Part shown: one piece after another, positions 27,169 to 35,603 of the stretch
How positions within the stretch are numbered: position 1 is the first letter of the stretch
Layout of the letters: each line of letters opens with the position of its first letter
Origin: Megamonas sp. UBA1796
GTDB taxonomy: Bacteria; Bacillota; Negativicutes; Selenomonadales; Selenomonadaceae
Direction of reading: 5' to 3'
DNA length: 64,000 nucleotides
Assembly (NCBI GenBank): GCA_002319795.1
Contig: DCFU01000023.1
Location: 36,738-100,737, forward strand
Made by a program: the position numbers and the translations under genes
The notes under the pieces: generated by a model
Database searches by the model: none
Told to the model about the DNA's origin: nothing
What the model saw: the letters and a program-made list of their open reading frames with translations, nothing else

Positions 27169-28617
27169 ATGAGTAGTCGCAGTTTGTATTTGAAATTCAA
27201 TTTATTGATTGTAGGTACGATTTTCTTTTGCGGTCTTATTATCGGAGGCATCATGCTCCATACGATTACAAGCTCTATGGAGAAAGGCCTGGATACCTCA
27301 GGGCAGGAAATCGCGGCATCATTGGGAGCGGTCATCTCAAATGACGTATTGCTGGATGATCGGTTTGCCGTGTCGGAGCAGCTTACGAAGACACTGGAAA
27401 CGAATGGACAGGTTCGTTATATTATTGCTGCGGCTCCTGACGGCAGGATACTGGCGACTACGTTTCCCGGCGGGCTGCCGGCCGGGCTGCCCGCTGTTCG
27501 TAAATATCGCGAAGATATGTCCATTGATACGCTGTCTTTTGACAGCAATGAGGGACATATACGGGAAGTCCTTTATCCTATAGATGAAGGTGTCATTGGT
27601 TCTTTGCGTGTTGGCATGACGGAGCAGCGCATGGACATGCTCATCCAGAAAAGATGTCTGCAGATTGGACTTATGGTGTTTTTTATCTGTGTGGTGGCTT
27701 CTTTGCTGGCAACGCGTTATGCACATCACTTTCTGAAGCCTATACGCACGATGTCGGAAGCTGTTCATGAGATTGGCGGCGGCAACTACGATGTGATGGT
27801 ACGCGTGCAGTCAGGGGATGAAATCGGACAATTGGGGAAAGCCTTTAATGACATGATAGGCAAGCTCAGTGCAAAGGAAAAGGAAAATTCTACTTTGCTC
27901 AAAAAACTGCAGGCGAAGGAGCGTGCACGCGTATGGCTCATCAATCAACTTTTTTCTGCCCGCGAAGATGAACGGCACCGCATTTCCCGGGAGCTGCATG
28001 ACGAGACAGGGCAATCCATGGCATCTATCCTTGCTTATCTGCGTATATTGCATGATCATCTGCAAACGGATGATCAGCGTGAATTGTTGCTTGAGGTACG
28101 GGATCTTACCGCCAATACACTGGATGGCCTGCGGCAGCTGGCGGTGGATTTACATCCTCCGATGCTCGAAGACCTTGGGCTTATCATTGCTATAGAGAAA
28201 TATCTGGAGACCTTCCGGCGCACGCAGCCACAGATTTTGGTGCAAATGAAGACAAGCGGCGATTTTACCCGGCTTTCACGTGCGATAGCCCTTATCTGTT
28301 ATCGTACATTGCAGGAGGCACTGACAAATATCATCCGGCATGCACAAGCCAGCAGGGTGGATATTGGTATATCCTGTACACCGCAGGAGATCCGGCTGTC
28401 AATTTTCGATAATGGTGTGGGATTCAATAAGAAGGATGCCGAACAGGCCCGGCGCAATCGACATCTGGGACTTGTGAGCATGCGGGAACGTGTCGAACTG
28501 TTGAATGGGCATTTTTCCATTGTATCCAAACCACAGGGCGGTACACATATACAGGTACTGCTGCCAGCGGATGCTATGGAAGCGAGGGAGGACAATAATG
28601 GAACGAAAAAAACTTAA
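27169..28617 (+). CDS. sensor histidine kinase (HisKA_3, NarX/UhpB-like class)
   Basis: 482 residues. TM1 about 11-33, an extracytoplasmic domain of about 130 residues, TM2 about 163-182, HAMP to about 238, then the HisKA_3 dimerisation domain with phospho-acceptor His277 in RISRELHDETGQ and a HATPase domain (EALTNIIRHAQAS; IFDNGVGF; GLVSMRERVELLNG). It begins 2 bases after the lipoprotein gene and overlaps the regulator by 20 bases, so the three form one unit. It likely reads the ligand state of the lipoprotein. Confidence 0.93.
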   Translation: MSSRSLYLKFNLLIVGTIFFCGLIIGGIMLHTITSSMEKGLDTSGQEIAASLGAVISNDVLLDDRFAVSEQLTKTLETNGQVRYIIAAAPDGRILATTFPGGLPAGLPAVRKYREDMSIDTLSFDSNEGHIREVLYPIDEGVIGSLRVGMTEQRMDMLIQKRCLQIGLMVFFICVVASLLATRYAHHFLKPIRTMSEAVHEIGGGNYDVMVRVQSGDEIGQLGKAFNDMIGKLSAKEKENSTLLKKLQAKERARVWLINQLFSAREDERHRISRELHDETGQSMASILAYLRILHDHLQTDDQRELLLEVRDLTANTLDGLRQLAVDLHPPMLEDLGLIIAIEKYLETFRRTQPQILVQMKTSGDFTRLSRAIALICYRTLQEALTNIIRHAQASRVDIGISCTPQEIRLSIFDNGVGFNKKDAEQARRNRHLGLVSMRERVELLNGHFSIVSKPQGGTHIQVLLPADAMEAREDNNGTKKT

Positions 28618-29236
28618 GATATTGCTCGCAGATGATCATCGCGTGCTCCGTACGGGACTGAAGCTGCTGCTTTCATCACAAAAGGATTTCCAGGTCGTGG
28701 CAGAGGCCTCCGATGGGCAGGAGGTATTTGACGAGTTGGCGAATATCAGGGTAGATATAGTACTGCTGGATCTTTCTATGCCGGGTATGGGGGGCATGGA
28801 ATGCCTGCAGAGGATACGTGAAGGCAAGGTACCGGTAAAGGTGTTGGTGCTTACGATGCATAGTGAACAGCAGTACCTGCGTGAAGTTATGCTGCATGGT
28901 GCAGATGGTTATTTGTGCAAAGATACGCTGGATACGGAGCTCTTCCAGGCATTGCGCACAGTTGCCGCCGGCAGGCGTTATCTGGGAGAAAAGGATGCGC
29001 ATGCGTTGCTGAACAGTCTTATCGACGAACCCCAGGAGGGAGCGGAGCTCTCAGGACGTGAACAGGAGGTACTGGCATTTCTGGTGCGTGGATATTCGCT
29101 TTCGGTTATTGCTGAAAAGCTTTATTTATCGGTAAAGACTGTATCCACATATAAAACGAGACTCATGGTCAAGCTTGGCTGCACACAGAAGTCAGAACTT
29201 GTGGAATATGCCTTGAAGCATAATTTGCTGGGCTAG
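28598..29236 (+). CDS. NarL/UhpA-type response regulator
   Basis: 212 residues. Receiver domain with DD at 14-15 region (LLADDHRV), phospho-acceptor Asp in IVLLDLSMPG and Lys in YLCKDT; C-terminal LuxR-type helix-turn-helix (ELSGREQEVLAFLVRGYS to SVKTVSTYKTRLMVKL). ATG 28598 has GAGGGAGGA upstream and overlaps the kinase end. The likely target is the transporter promoter, where a 23-base dyad lies at 24547-24569. Assignment of that site is inference. Confidence 0.93.
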   Translation: MERKKLKILLADDHRVLRTGLKLLLSSQKDFQVVAEASDGQEVFDELANIRVDIVLLDLSMPGMGGMECLQRIREGKVPVKVLVLTMHSEQQYLREVMLHGADGYLCKDTLDTELFQALRTVAAGRRYLGEKDAHALLNSLIDEPQEGAELSGREQEVLAFLVRGYSLSVIAEKLYLSVKTVSTYKTRLMVKLGCTQKSELVEYALKHNLLG

Positions 29237-29255
29237 GCAGGAAAACATATCTTTC

Positions 29256-29285
29256 TTGACGTATTCCTTTTTCCGGCGCTATAAT
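29256..29285 (+). promoter_or_regulatory. sigma-A promoter for mfd
   Basis: TTGACG at 29256-29261, 18 bases, TATAAT at 29280-29285. Confidence 0.75.
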
Positions 29286-29316
29286 GATAAAGGTTGAAAA
29301 TAGAAAAGCATATGGA

Positions 29317-29357
29317 GGGACTATCGGCGAGGTATATCCTGGCTGACAGTCCCCTTT
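29317..29357 (+). promoter_or_regulatory. hairpin in the mfd leader
   Basis: GGGACTATCGGC at 29317-29328 pairs with GCTGACAGTCCC (29342-29353) with one mismatch and one G-U, followed by CTTTT. It lies in the predicted 5' leader about 25 bases past the transcription start, so it is either an attenuator or the terminator of the upstream operon. Confidence 0.55.
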
Positions 29358-29382
29358 TGGTGTTGATTGGACAGGTGAAGAC

Positions 29383-32300
29383 ATGGAAGCACTTTTTGCA
29401 GCGATGCGGGAGGACAGTCAGATAGGGAGAGCCCATGGCTGTTTTGCACGCAAGCAGGCACAAAGCTTTGTATACGGACTGGCGGGCTCGCAGAAGCATG
29501 CGGTCTTTGCGGCATGCTGTGCGAAAACGCCGCGTACAATGGTAATTATTACATATAGTCATGAGGCTTTGGAGGATTGGCGGCAGGATCTGGCGGCGCT
29601 GCTGCCGCAGGTACCGATTATCGAATTGCCGGAAACAGATCTTATGACGATTTCGGCTGCGGCAAGGAGTATCGAACTTGCGGCACGGCGTATGGATGTA
29701 TTGGGCCGTCTGATACGCCATGAACGTATTATTGTACTCGCGAATGCAGCAGCCGCTGTGCAGAAGAGTATGTCGAAGCAGGAATTTGAACGCTTGAGCC
29801 TGCATATGAAGCTGGGTGACAAATTGCCGCGCGGCGAGCTCATGGAACGTTTGGTGCAGCTTGGCTATGAGCACGCTGGAGAAATAGAGCATACGGGGCA
29901 GTTCAGTACACGCGGAGGCATTGTTGATGTTTTTCCTATTAATGCGCTGGTGCCTGTACGCCTTGAATTCTTTGATGATGAGATCGATTCGCTCCGGGAG
30001 TTCGATCTGGACACGAAACGTTCACTCAGGAATATAGGCATGGTCTCTGTATTGCCCTTTGCGCAGACGGACAAAACGGGTAAGCCGGAGATGGTGTTGT
30101 CTTACCTTGAGGGTGATGGTGTCGTTATTTTCGATGAACCTACACGTATACGCGAACAGATATTTAAGCTCGTAAAAGAAAATCCGGAATTAAAGAAAAG
30201 CATTTTTGGCTGGGAAGATATCGTGATTGCTGCGCAGGAAAATAATGTTATTTATACCGCGCTTATGCTCCAGAAGATACACAACGCGGAACCGGAGACT
30301 TTTGTGAGTATCGTGGTAAAGTCCGTAGCTCCTTTTCAGCGACAGATGGATATGATGGCGTCCGAGCTGCGCGGCTGGATTGAACAGAAGGCACGTGTGC
30401 TTGTGCTCATGGGAGATGATACCAAGGCGGATTCGATGCGGGAACTTTTGGCACGTTACCGCATTCCGTCTGTTCACGAGAAGCAAACGGAAGCGCTGCG
30501 TGAGCAACTCGTGACGGTTACGAAGGGTACACTGCTGAATGGTTTCGAACTGCCACAGGCGAGGCTTGCCGTGCTTGCTGAAAAGGATATTTTGGGACGT
30601 CAGAAGAAAAAGCAGGTGGTAAAGGCTGCAAAGGGTGAAAAAATCTCGCATTTTCGTGATATCAATGTAGGCGATTATGTAGTACATGTCAATCATGGTA
30701 TCGGTAAATATCTTGGCGTCAAAACGCTTGAAGTCGCCGGTGTGCATAAGGATTACCTGCATATTAAATATGGCGGGGATGATAAACTGTTTGTACCGAC
30801 GGATCAGGTGCATCTCCTGCAGAAATATATTGGTTCAGAGGGCGAGGTTCCGCGCTTGCACCGTATGGGCGGAACCGAATGGATTAAGGCCAAGGCTAAG
30901 GCCCGGGCGGCGGTTGAGGATATAGCCAGAGAACTTATTGAAATTTATGCAAAACGCAGGAATGCCCAGGGATATCCTTTTCTTACCGATACGCCGTGGC
31001 AGCAGGAGTTTGAAGATGCGTTCCCGTATGAGGAGACGCCGGACCAGCTTGCTGCTGTGCGTGATATCAAAACGGATATGGAAAAAGCAGAGCCTATGGA
31101 CCGTCTGCTTTGCGGCGATGTTGGCTTCGGCAAGACGGAGGTGGCAATTCGTGCGGCGTTTAAGGCTGTAATGAGCGGCAAGCAGGTTGCTGTGCTTGTG
31201 CCGACGACTGTCCTTGCGCAGCAGCATTACCAGACCTTTACGGCACGTTTCATGGATTTTGGACCGGAAATCGATGTGATCTGCCGTTTCCGTACGGCCA
31301 AAGAGCAGAAGGAGACACTCAAAAAGGTTATTGACGGACAGGTTGATATCCTCATTGGTACGCATGCGATACTGAATCAGAGGAAAGTGCGTTTTAAGGA
31401 TTTGGGGCTGCTTATTGTTGATGAGGAACAGCGTTTCGGTGTAAAGCAGAAGGAAAAAATAAAGAAGCTGGCGGCCGGCATTGATGTGCTGACGCTGAGT
31501 GCAACGCCGATACCGCGTACACTGCATATGTCACTTGTGGGCGCGCGGGATATGAGCATCATCGAGACACCACCGGCGGAGCGCTTTCCAATTCAGACCT
31601 ATGTCGTTGAGAACAACGATGGGATTCTCGCAAGCGCTATACGCCGTGAAATCAAGCGTGGCGGGCAGATTTATTTTGTTTATAATCGGGTTGAGACAAT
31701 CGACCGCATGCGCCAGCATATTGAGGAGCTTGTGCCGGAAGCACGCATTCAGACTGCACATGGACAGATGCCGGAAGAAATCCTGGAACGGGTTATGGAG
31801 GATTTCTATGAGGGGAAATATGATATACTGCTCGCGACCAGTATTGTCGAAAATGGACTGGATGTTGCAAATGCCAATACGATTATTGTCTATAATGCAG
31901 ATTACTTCGGGTTATCACAGCTTTATCAGATGCGTGGGCGTGTAGGACGTTCGAGTCATATGGCCTTTGCATATTTTGTCTATCAGGCGGATAAGGTGCT
32001 TACCGAAACTGCAGAAAAACGCTTGCAGGCCATTAAAGAATTTGCTGAGCTTGGCTCCGGCTTTAAGATTGCCATGCGGGATCTTGAAATACGCGGCGCC
32101 GGAAATTTATTGGGTTCGCAGCAGCATGGACATATTGCCAGTGTCGGCTTTGAGATGTATTGTCGGCTGCTTGAGGAAGCTGTGCAGTCGATGAAGACAG
32201 GCAAGCCGGTTGAAGAGATACCGGAACCAGTCATTGAAATGCAGGTGGAGGCGTATCTGGACGGAGAATATATCCAGGATGCCATGCATAAGATTGAAAT

Positions 32301-32727
32301 CTACCAGCGTATTGCCGCTGTGCGGAAAAATGAGCAGCTGAAGGAACTTCTCGATGAGCTGATTGATCGTTTCGGCGAGCCCACAGAGCCTGTTATGCGG
32401 CTCTTAGAAATCGCACGGATTCGAAATTATGCGCGTGACATGGGTGTGAAATCCATTGTGGAAAAGCCAATGCTTTTAGAAATCAGTTTTTTGCCGAAAC
32501 CTAAATTTGAGATAGGAAATTTCCTGAAGCTTAAAGAGTTTTTTGGCATGAATATGAAAATTTTACCGCCGCCGCAGCAGCTTGTGCGGTTAAAAATCGG
32601 AGCGCCGCAAAAGAGAAGCATCGTGGGGCTCGTTACGCGATTCCTTATGATGCTTGCAGGTGAAAACATCGAAGTGAAAAGGCCTGCTGCCCGCAAATCG
32701 GCGATGGCTGCAACGGGAGGAAGATAA
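29383..32727 (+). CDS. mfd: transcription-repair coupling factor
   Basis: 1114 residues, full length. UvrB-like N-terminal domains (STRGGIVDVFPINA), the RNA-polymerase interaction domain near 430-500 (VGDYVVHVNHGIGKYLG), the translocase with Walker A (GDVGFGKTEVA), PTTVLAQQHY and DEEQRFG, then the C-terminal regulatory domain. Mfd removes RNA polymerase stalled at lesions and recruits UvrA. ATG 29383 follows ACAGGTGAAG. mazG starts 3 bases after the stop. Confidence 0.97.
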   Translation: MEALFAAMREDSQIGRAHGCFARKQAQSFVYGLAGSQKHAVFAACCAKTPRTMVIITYSHEALEDWRQDLAALLPQVPIIELPETDLMTISAAARSIELAARRMDVLGRLIRHERIIVLANAAAAVQKSMSKQEFERLSLHMKLGDKLPRGELMERLVQLGYEHAGEIEHTGQFSTRGGIVDVFPINALVPVRLEFFDDEIDSLREFDLDTKRSLRNIGMVSVLPFAQTDKTGKPEMVLSYLEGDGVVIFDEPTRIREQIFKLVKENPELKKSIFGWEDIVIAAQENNVIYTALMLQKIHNAEPETFVSIVVKSVAPFQRQMDMMASELRGWIEQKARVLVLMGDDTKADSMRELLARYRIPSVHEKQTEALREQLVTVTKGTLLNGFELPQARLAVLAEKDILGRQKKKQVVKAAKGEKISHFRDINVGDYVVHVNHGIGKYLGVKTLEVAGVHKDYLHIKYGGDDKLFVPTDQVHLLQKYIGSEGEVPRLHRMGGTEWIKAKAKARAAVEDIARELIEIYAKRRNAQGYPFLTDTPWQQEFEDAFPYEETPDQLAAVRDIKTDMEKAEPMDRLLCGDVGFGKTEVAIRAAFKAVMSGKQVAVLVPTTVLAQQHYQTFTARFMDFGPEIDVICRFRTAKEQKETLKKVIDGQVDILIGTHAILNQRKVRFKDLGLLIVDEEQRFGVKQKEKIKKLAAGIDVLTLSATPIPRTLHMSLVGARDMSIIETPPAERFPIQTYVVENNDGILASAIRREIKRGGQIYFVYNRVETIDRMRQHIEELVPEARIQTAHGQMPEEILERVMEDFYEGKYDILLATSIVENGLDVANANTIIVYNADYFGLSQLYQMRGRVGRSSHMAFAYFVYQADKVLTETAEKRLQAIKEFAELGSGFKIAMRDLEIRGAGNLLGSQQHGHIASVGFEMYCRLLEEAVQSMKTGKPVEEIPEPVIEMQVEAYLDGEYIQDAMHKIEIYQRIAAVRKNEQLKELLDELIDRFGEPTEPVMRLLEIARIRNYARDMGVKSIVEKPMLLEISFLPKPKFEIGNFLKLKEFFGMNMKILPPPQQLVRLKIGAPQKRSIVGLVTRFLMMLAGENIEVKRPAARKSAMAATGGR

Positions 32728-32730
32728 GAT

Positions 32731-34179
32731 ATGGGAAGTATTACGATTGTTGGTCTGGGACCTGGAAGATTCGGTCTTATTACTCTTGAGGCATGGCAGC
32801 TCATGCAGGATGCGGAACAGCTGCTGCTTCGTACGGCTGTACATCCTACGGTGGAGGAAATCAAGAAACGTGGGGTAAAATTCCACGCTTATGATGGTTT
32901 CTATGAGCAGGCTGAAAGCTTTGAAAAGCTTTATCAGGCCATAGCTGCAGATGTTCTGCAGCGTGCACAGGAAGGGCAGGATATCGTCTATGCTGTGCCG
33001 GGAAGCCCGCTGGTAGCAGAGCGCACGGTTGTGCTGCTGCGCAGCCTTGCAGCGGAGCGTGGAGTGCAGCTTACGATATTGCCGGGAATGAGCTTTGTAG
33101 AAGTATTATATGTGCGGCTGGGCATTGATCCTATCGATGGTCTTACAATTTTGGACGCAGAGGAACTTGACACACTGCCCTGTGACTGGCCGATGGGGCT
33201 TGTAGTCACACAAGTTTACAATCAGGAGCTGGCGTCCGGGGTAAAGCTCTCACTCATGGAGGTGCTGCCGGATGACTTTACGGTTACTTTCATCCATGAT
33301 TTAGGACTGCCAGATGAGGAGCTGCGTCAGATCCCATTGTTTGCGCTGGACCGCCAGCCGGATATTGACCATCTGACGAGCCTCTATGTGCCGCCGCAGC
33401 CAAAGGCGGAGCGTTTTGAGCTTGCTCCTGTCATCGATGTTATGCATACGCTGCGCGCGCCCGGTGGCTGCCCGTGGGATGTATTGCAGACACATAAGAG
33501 TCTGCGCCGTAATATCATCGAGGAAGTATACGAAGTGCTGGAAGCTATAGAGCTTGAGGATGAAAAGCTTCTCTGCGAGGAACTTGGGGATCTTCTGCTG
33601 CAAATTGTCTTCCATGCACGTATGGCAGAGGAAGCTGGAAGCTTCTCCATGCAGGACGTCATCGACGGTATAACGGACAAGCTCATTCGGAGACATCCGC
33701 ATATCTTTGGAGATGTACAGGCAGCGGATGCGGGAGCTGTTGTATTGAACTGGGAAAAAATCAAACAAAAAGAGAAACCAGAGCGACAATCTGTGCTGGA
33801 TGGCGTGCCTGCAGGATTGCCCGCACTTATGAGTGCAGAGAAGCTTCAGAAGAAGGCATCGAGAGTCGGCTTTGACTGGCCGGAGCCTGCACCTGTATGG
33901 GAAAAAATAGATGAAGAGATTGGTGAGCTGCAGGAGGCTGTGGAAACTGGAGATGCTGCACATATAGCGGAAGAACTTGGTGATGTGCTTTTTTCTGTCG
34001 TGAATCTTTCACGCTTTTTGCAGACAGATGCCGAGTTGTCACTTATGCAGGCAAACCGTAAGTTCAGCAAGCGATTTGCCTATGTCGAGTCCTGTGTGAA
34101 AAAGTCGGGCAGGACGTGGCAGAGTTTTACGCTTGAGGAGCTTGATGCCCTATGGGATGACGCCAAAACATCCTTTTAG
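32731..34179 (+). CDS. mazG: tetrapyrrole methylase-like / MazG pyrophosphohydrolase fusion (YabN type)
   Basis: 482 residues. The N-terminal 220 residues are a SAM-dependent methylase-like domain (TIVGLGPGRFGLIT; YAVPGSPLVAERTV); the C-terminal part holds two MazG segments (LRAPGGCPWDVLQTHKSLR with EEVYEVLEAI and EELGDLLLQIVFHAR, then EEIGELQEAVETGD and EELGDVLFSVVNLSRF). MazG hydrolyses non-canonical or excess NTPs. The fusion and the place after mfd match YabN of Bacillus, so this is normal for Firmicutes. Confidence 0.94.
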   Translation: MGSITIVGLGPGRFGLITLEAWQLMQDAEQLLLRTAVHPTVEEIKKRGVKFHAYDGFYEQAESFEKLYQAIAADVLQRAQEGQDIVYAVPGSPLVAERTVVLLRSLAAERGVQLTILPGMSFVEVLYVRLGIDPIDGLTILDAEELDTLPCDWPMGLVVTQVYNQELASGVKLSLMEVLPDDFTVTFIHDLGLPDEELRQIPLFALDRQPDIDHLTSLYVPPQPKAERFELAPVIDVMHTLRAPGGCPWDVLQTHKSLRRNIIEEVYEVLEAIELEDEKLLCEELGDLLLQIVFHARMAEEAGSFSMQDVIDGITDKLIRRHPHIFGDVQAADAGAVVLNWEKIKQKEKPERQSVLDGVPAGLPALMSAEKLQKKASRVGFDWPEPAPVWEKIDEEIGELQEAVETGDAAHIAEELGDVLFSVVNLSRFLQTDAELSLMQANRKFSKRFAYVESCVKKSGRTWQSFTLEELDALWDDAKTSF

Positions 34180-34252
34180 GGGCAAAATATCCGCAGAATT
34201 GAAAAAGATTGAAAAAAAACGGGGTTTTTTAAATAAATTTTCAAAAATAAAG

Positions 34253-34277
34253 AGGAATCTTGCGAGTTATAGCGAAT
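34253..34277 (+). promoter_or_regulatory. SigH-like promoter element upstream of hup
   Basis: AGGAATC at 34253-34259, 11 bases, AGCGAAT at 34271-34277. This is one of the two best matches in the window to AGGAxxx-N11-RnnGAAT, 37 bases before the hup ATG. Confidence 0.6.
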
Positions 34278-34314
34278 TAAAATCAACGTAATAATATCAA
34301 AGGAGGCTACACTC

Positions 34315-34608
34315 ATGAATAAAACTGAATTGGTGGCTAAGGTTGCTGAAAAAGCCGGGCTGACAAAAAAAGATGCCGAAAAGGCTGTTAACGCATTGTT
34401 TACAAGTGTTGAAGAAGCTCTTGTAAGCGGAGATAAGGTACAGATGATTGGCTTTGGTACTTTTGAAGTCAAGGCACGTGCTGCAAGACCTGGCCGCAAT
34501 CCTCAGACAGGCGAGCCTATCAAGATTCCGGCTTCTAAGAATCCGGTATTCAAAGCAGGCAAAGCTCTCAAAGAGGCTGTGAATGTAAGCAAGAAAAAGA
34601 AAAAATAA
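34315..34608 (+). CDS. hup: HU family DNA-binding protein
   Basis: 97 residues. NKTELVAKVAEKAGLTKKDAEKAV opens the protein; the DNA-binding arm has GFGTFEVKARAARPGRNPQTG. The last residues are a lysine run (SKKKKK) a little longer than in Bacillus HU. HU bends and compacts DNA. AAGGAGG at 34301-34307 is the ribosome site. In Firmicutes it commonly follows mazG. Confidence 0.97.
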   Translation: MNKTELVAKVAEKAGLTKKDAEKAVNALFTSVEEALVSGDKVQMIGFGTFEVKARAARPGRNPQTGEPIKIPASKNPVFKAGKALKEAVNVSKKKKK

Positions 34609-34658
34609 TCCTTAAGGTTATCAAAGAGATAGCTGGTCTCCTGTGAAGGTGACTTGGG

Positions 34659-34702
34659 GCGGTTGTTGATTAGCGTTGTAGTTAATCGATAGCCGCTTTT
34701 AT
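34659..34702 (+). terminator. terminator after hup
   Basis: GCGGTTGTTGATTA pairs with TTAATCGATAGCCGC with a few G-U or mismatched positions, followed by TTTTA. Confidence 0.65.
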
Positions 34703-34751
34703 TTCTTTTGTGGCAGAACAGCGGGAAAAATATTGTATGGAGAGGTGCCAT

Positions 34752-35507
34752 ATGAAAAATAAGGTGGTACTCCTTACGGGAGGTACTTCGGGTATAGGAC
34801 TGGAGGCAGCACGCCTGTTTCTGGAGCGCGGTGCGAAAGTTGTGTTAGCGGGACGTTCAGCCGGTCGGGGCAGGAAGGCTCTGCAAATATTATCTGCCGG
34901 GGCATCCACAGACTATATGGCCTTTGTTGCAGGAGATGTGCGCCAGACAAAGGATTGTGAACATATCGTGCAGGAAACTGTGAAATGCTTTGGTGGTATA
35001 GATATCCTTGTAAATTCTGCCGGGATTTATATGGAACGGTCCTTGGAGGATACGACGGAGGAAGAATTTATATCTATTATGGACACGAACGTGAAGGGAA
35101 CGTACTTCATGGCAAAATATGCCGCTGCCGAACTAAAAAAAAGGGCCGGATGTATTGTTAATGTGGCATCGGACGCCGGTCTGCAGGGAAATTATCTTTG
35201 TACGGCGTATTGTGCTTCCAAGGGGGCTGTGGTACTTTTTACCAAAGCCCTGGCGCTGGAGTTTGCTCCGAAGGTAAGGGTAAATTGTATATGTCCAGGA
35301 GATATTGCCACACCGCTCACCGAAACCCAGCTTGCGGCAGAACCTTCGAGGGAGGCGGCATTACGCGAAATGAGTTCAGTATATCCGTTAGGACGTATCG
35401 GTACGGTCTATGAGGCGGCTTCAGTGATTGTCTTTCTGGCTTCAAGGGAGGCGGGTTTTGTTACGGGAGCTGCCTGGAATGTCGATGGAGGTATTACCGC
35501 TTCCTGA
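34752..35507 (+). CDS. short-chain dehydrogenase/reductase
   Basis: 251 residues, classical SDR. Cofactor motif TGGTSGIG at about 8-15, NSAG near 87, catalytic Ser in NVASDAG and YxxxK as YCASKGA. The C-terminal GAAWNVDGGITAS matches 3-oxoacyl-ACP reductase-like members, but substrate is open. ATG 34752 with GGAGAGGTG upstream; the frame from 34710 has no site. It is a single gene between the hup terminator and the dms operon. Confidence 0.9.
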   Translation: MKNKVVLLTGGTSGIGLEAARLFLERGAKVVLAGRSAGRGRKALQILSAGASTDYMAFVAGDVRQTKDCEHIVQETVKCFGGIDILVNSAGIYMERSLEDTTEEEFISIMDTNVKGTYFMAKYAAAELKKRAGCIVNVASDAGLQGNYLCTAYCASKGAVVLFTKALALEFAPKVRVNCICPGDIATPLTETQLAAEPSREAALREMSSVYPLGRIGTVYEAASVIVFLASREAGFVTGAAWNVDGGITAS

Positions 35508-35540
35508 CAAAAGCTGCTATGCAGTTGGCCTCTCCTTTGT

Positions 35541-35546
35541 TATAAT
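35541..35546 (+). promoter_or_regulatory. -10 box before dmsA without a clear -35 box
   Basis: Perfect TATAAT at 35541-35546. The expected -35 position holds TATGCA inside an imperfect dyad, AAGCTGC TAT GCAGTT (35511-35526). An activator-dependent promoter is possible. Confidence 0.4.
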
Positions 35547-35603
35547 AGTATAAGTCTGCATTATTGATAAGATTTATGAAAGATTAACTCTGGGAGGTTT
35601 AAT

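Noticed and set aside
24652..29236. ABC phosphonate transporter (from the PhnD-like protein)
   Set aside because: There is no permease or ATPase gene nearby; the lipoprotein is coupled to a kinase and regulator, so a sensor role fits better.
32731..34179. Methylase-MazG fusion as a novel architecture
   Set aside because: This is the known YabN arrangement of Firmicutes, in the usual place near mfd.
34214..34230. Terminator after mazG (AAAAAAC-GGG-GTTTTTT)
   Set aside because: Seven mostly A-T pairs give a very weak stem; not enough to call.
35550..35603. FNR box before dmsA (TTGAT near 35564)
   Set aside because: Only one half-site matches; the second half lacks ATCAA, and the position is downstream of the -10 box.
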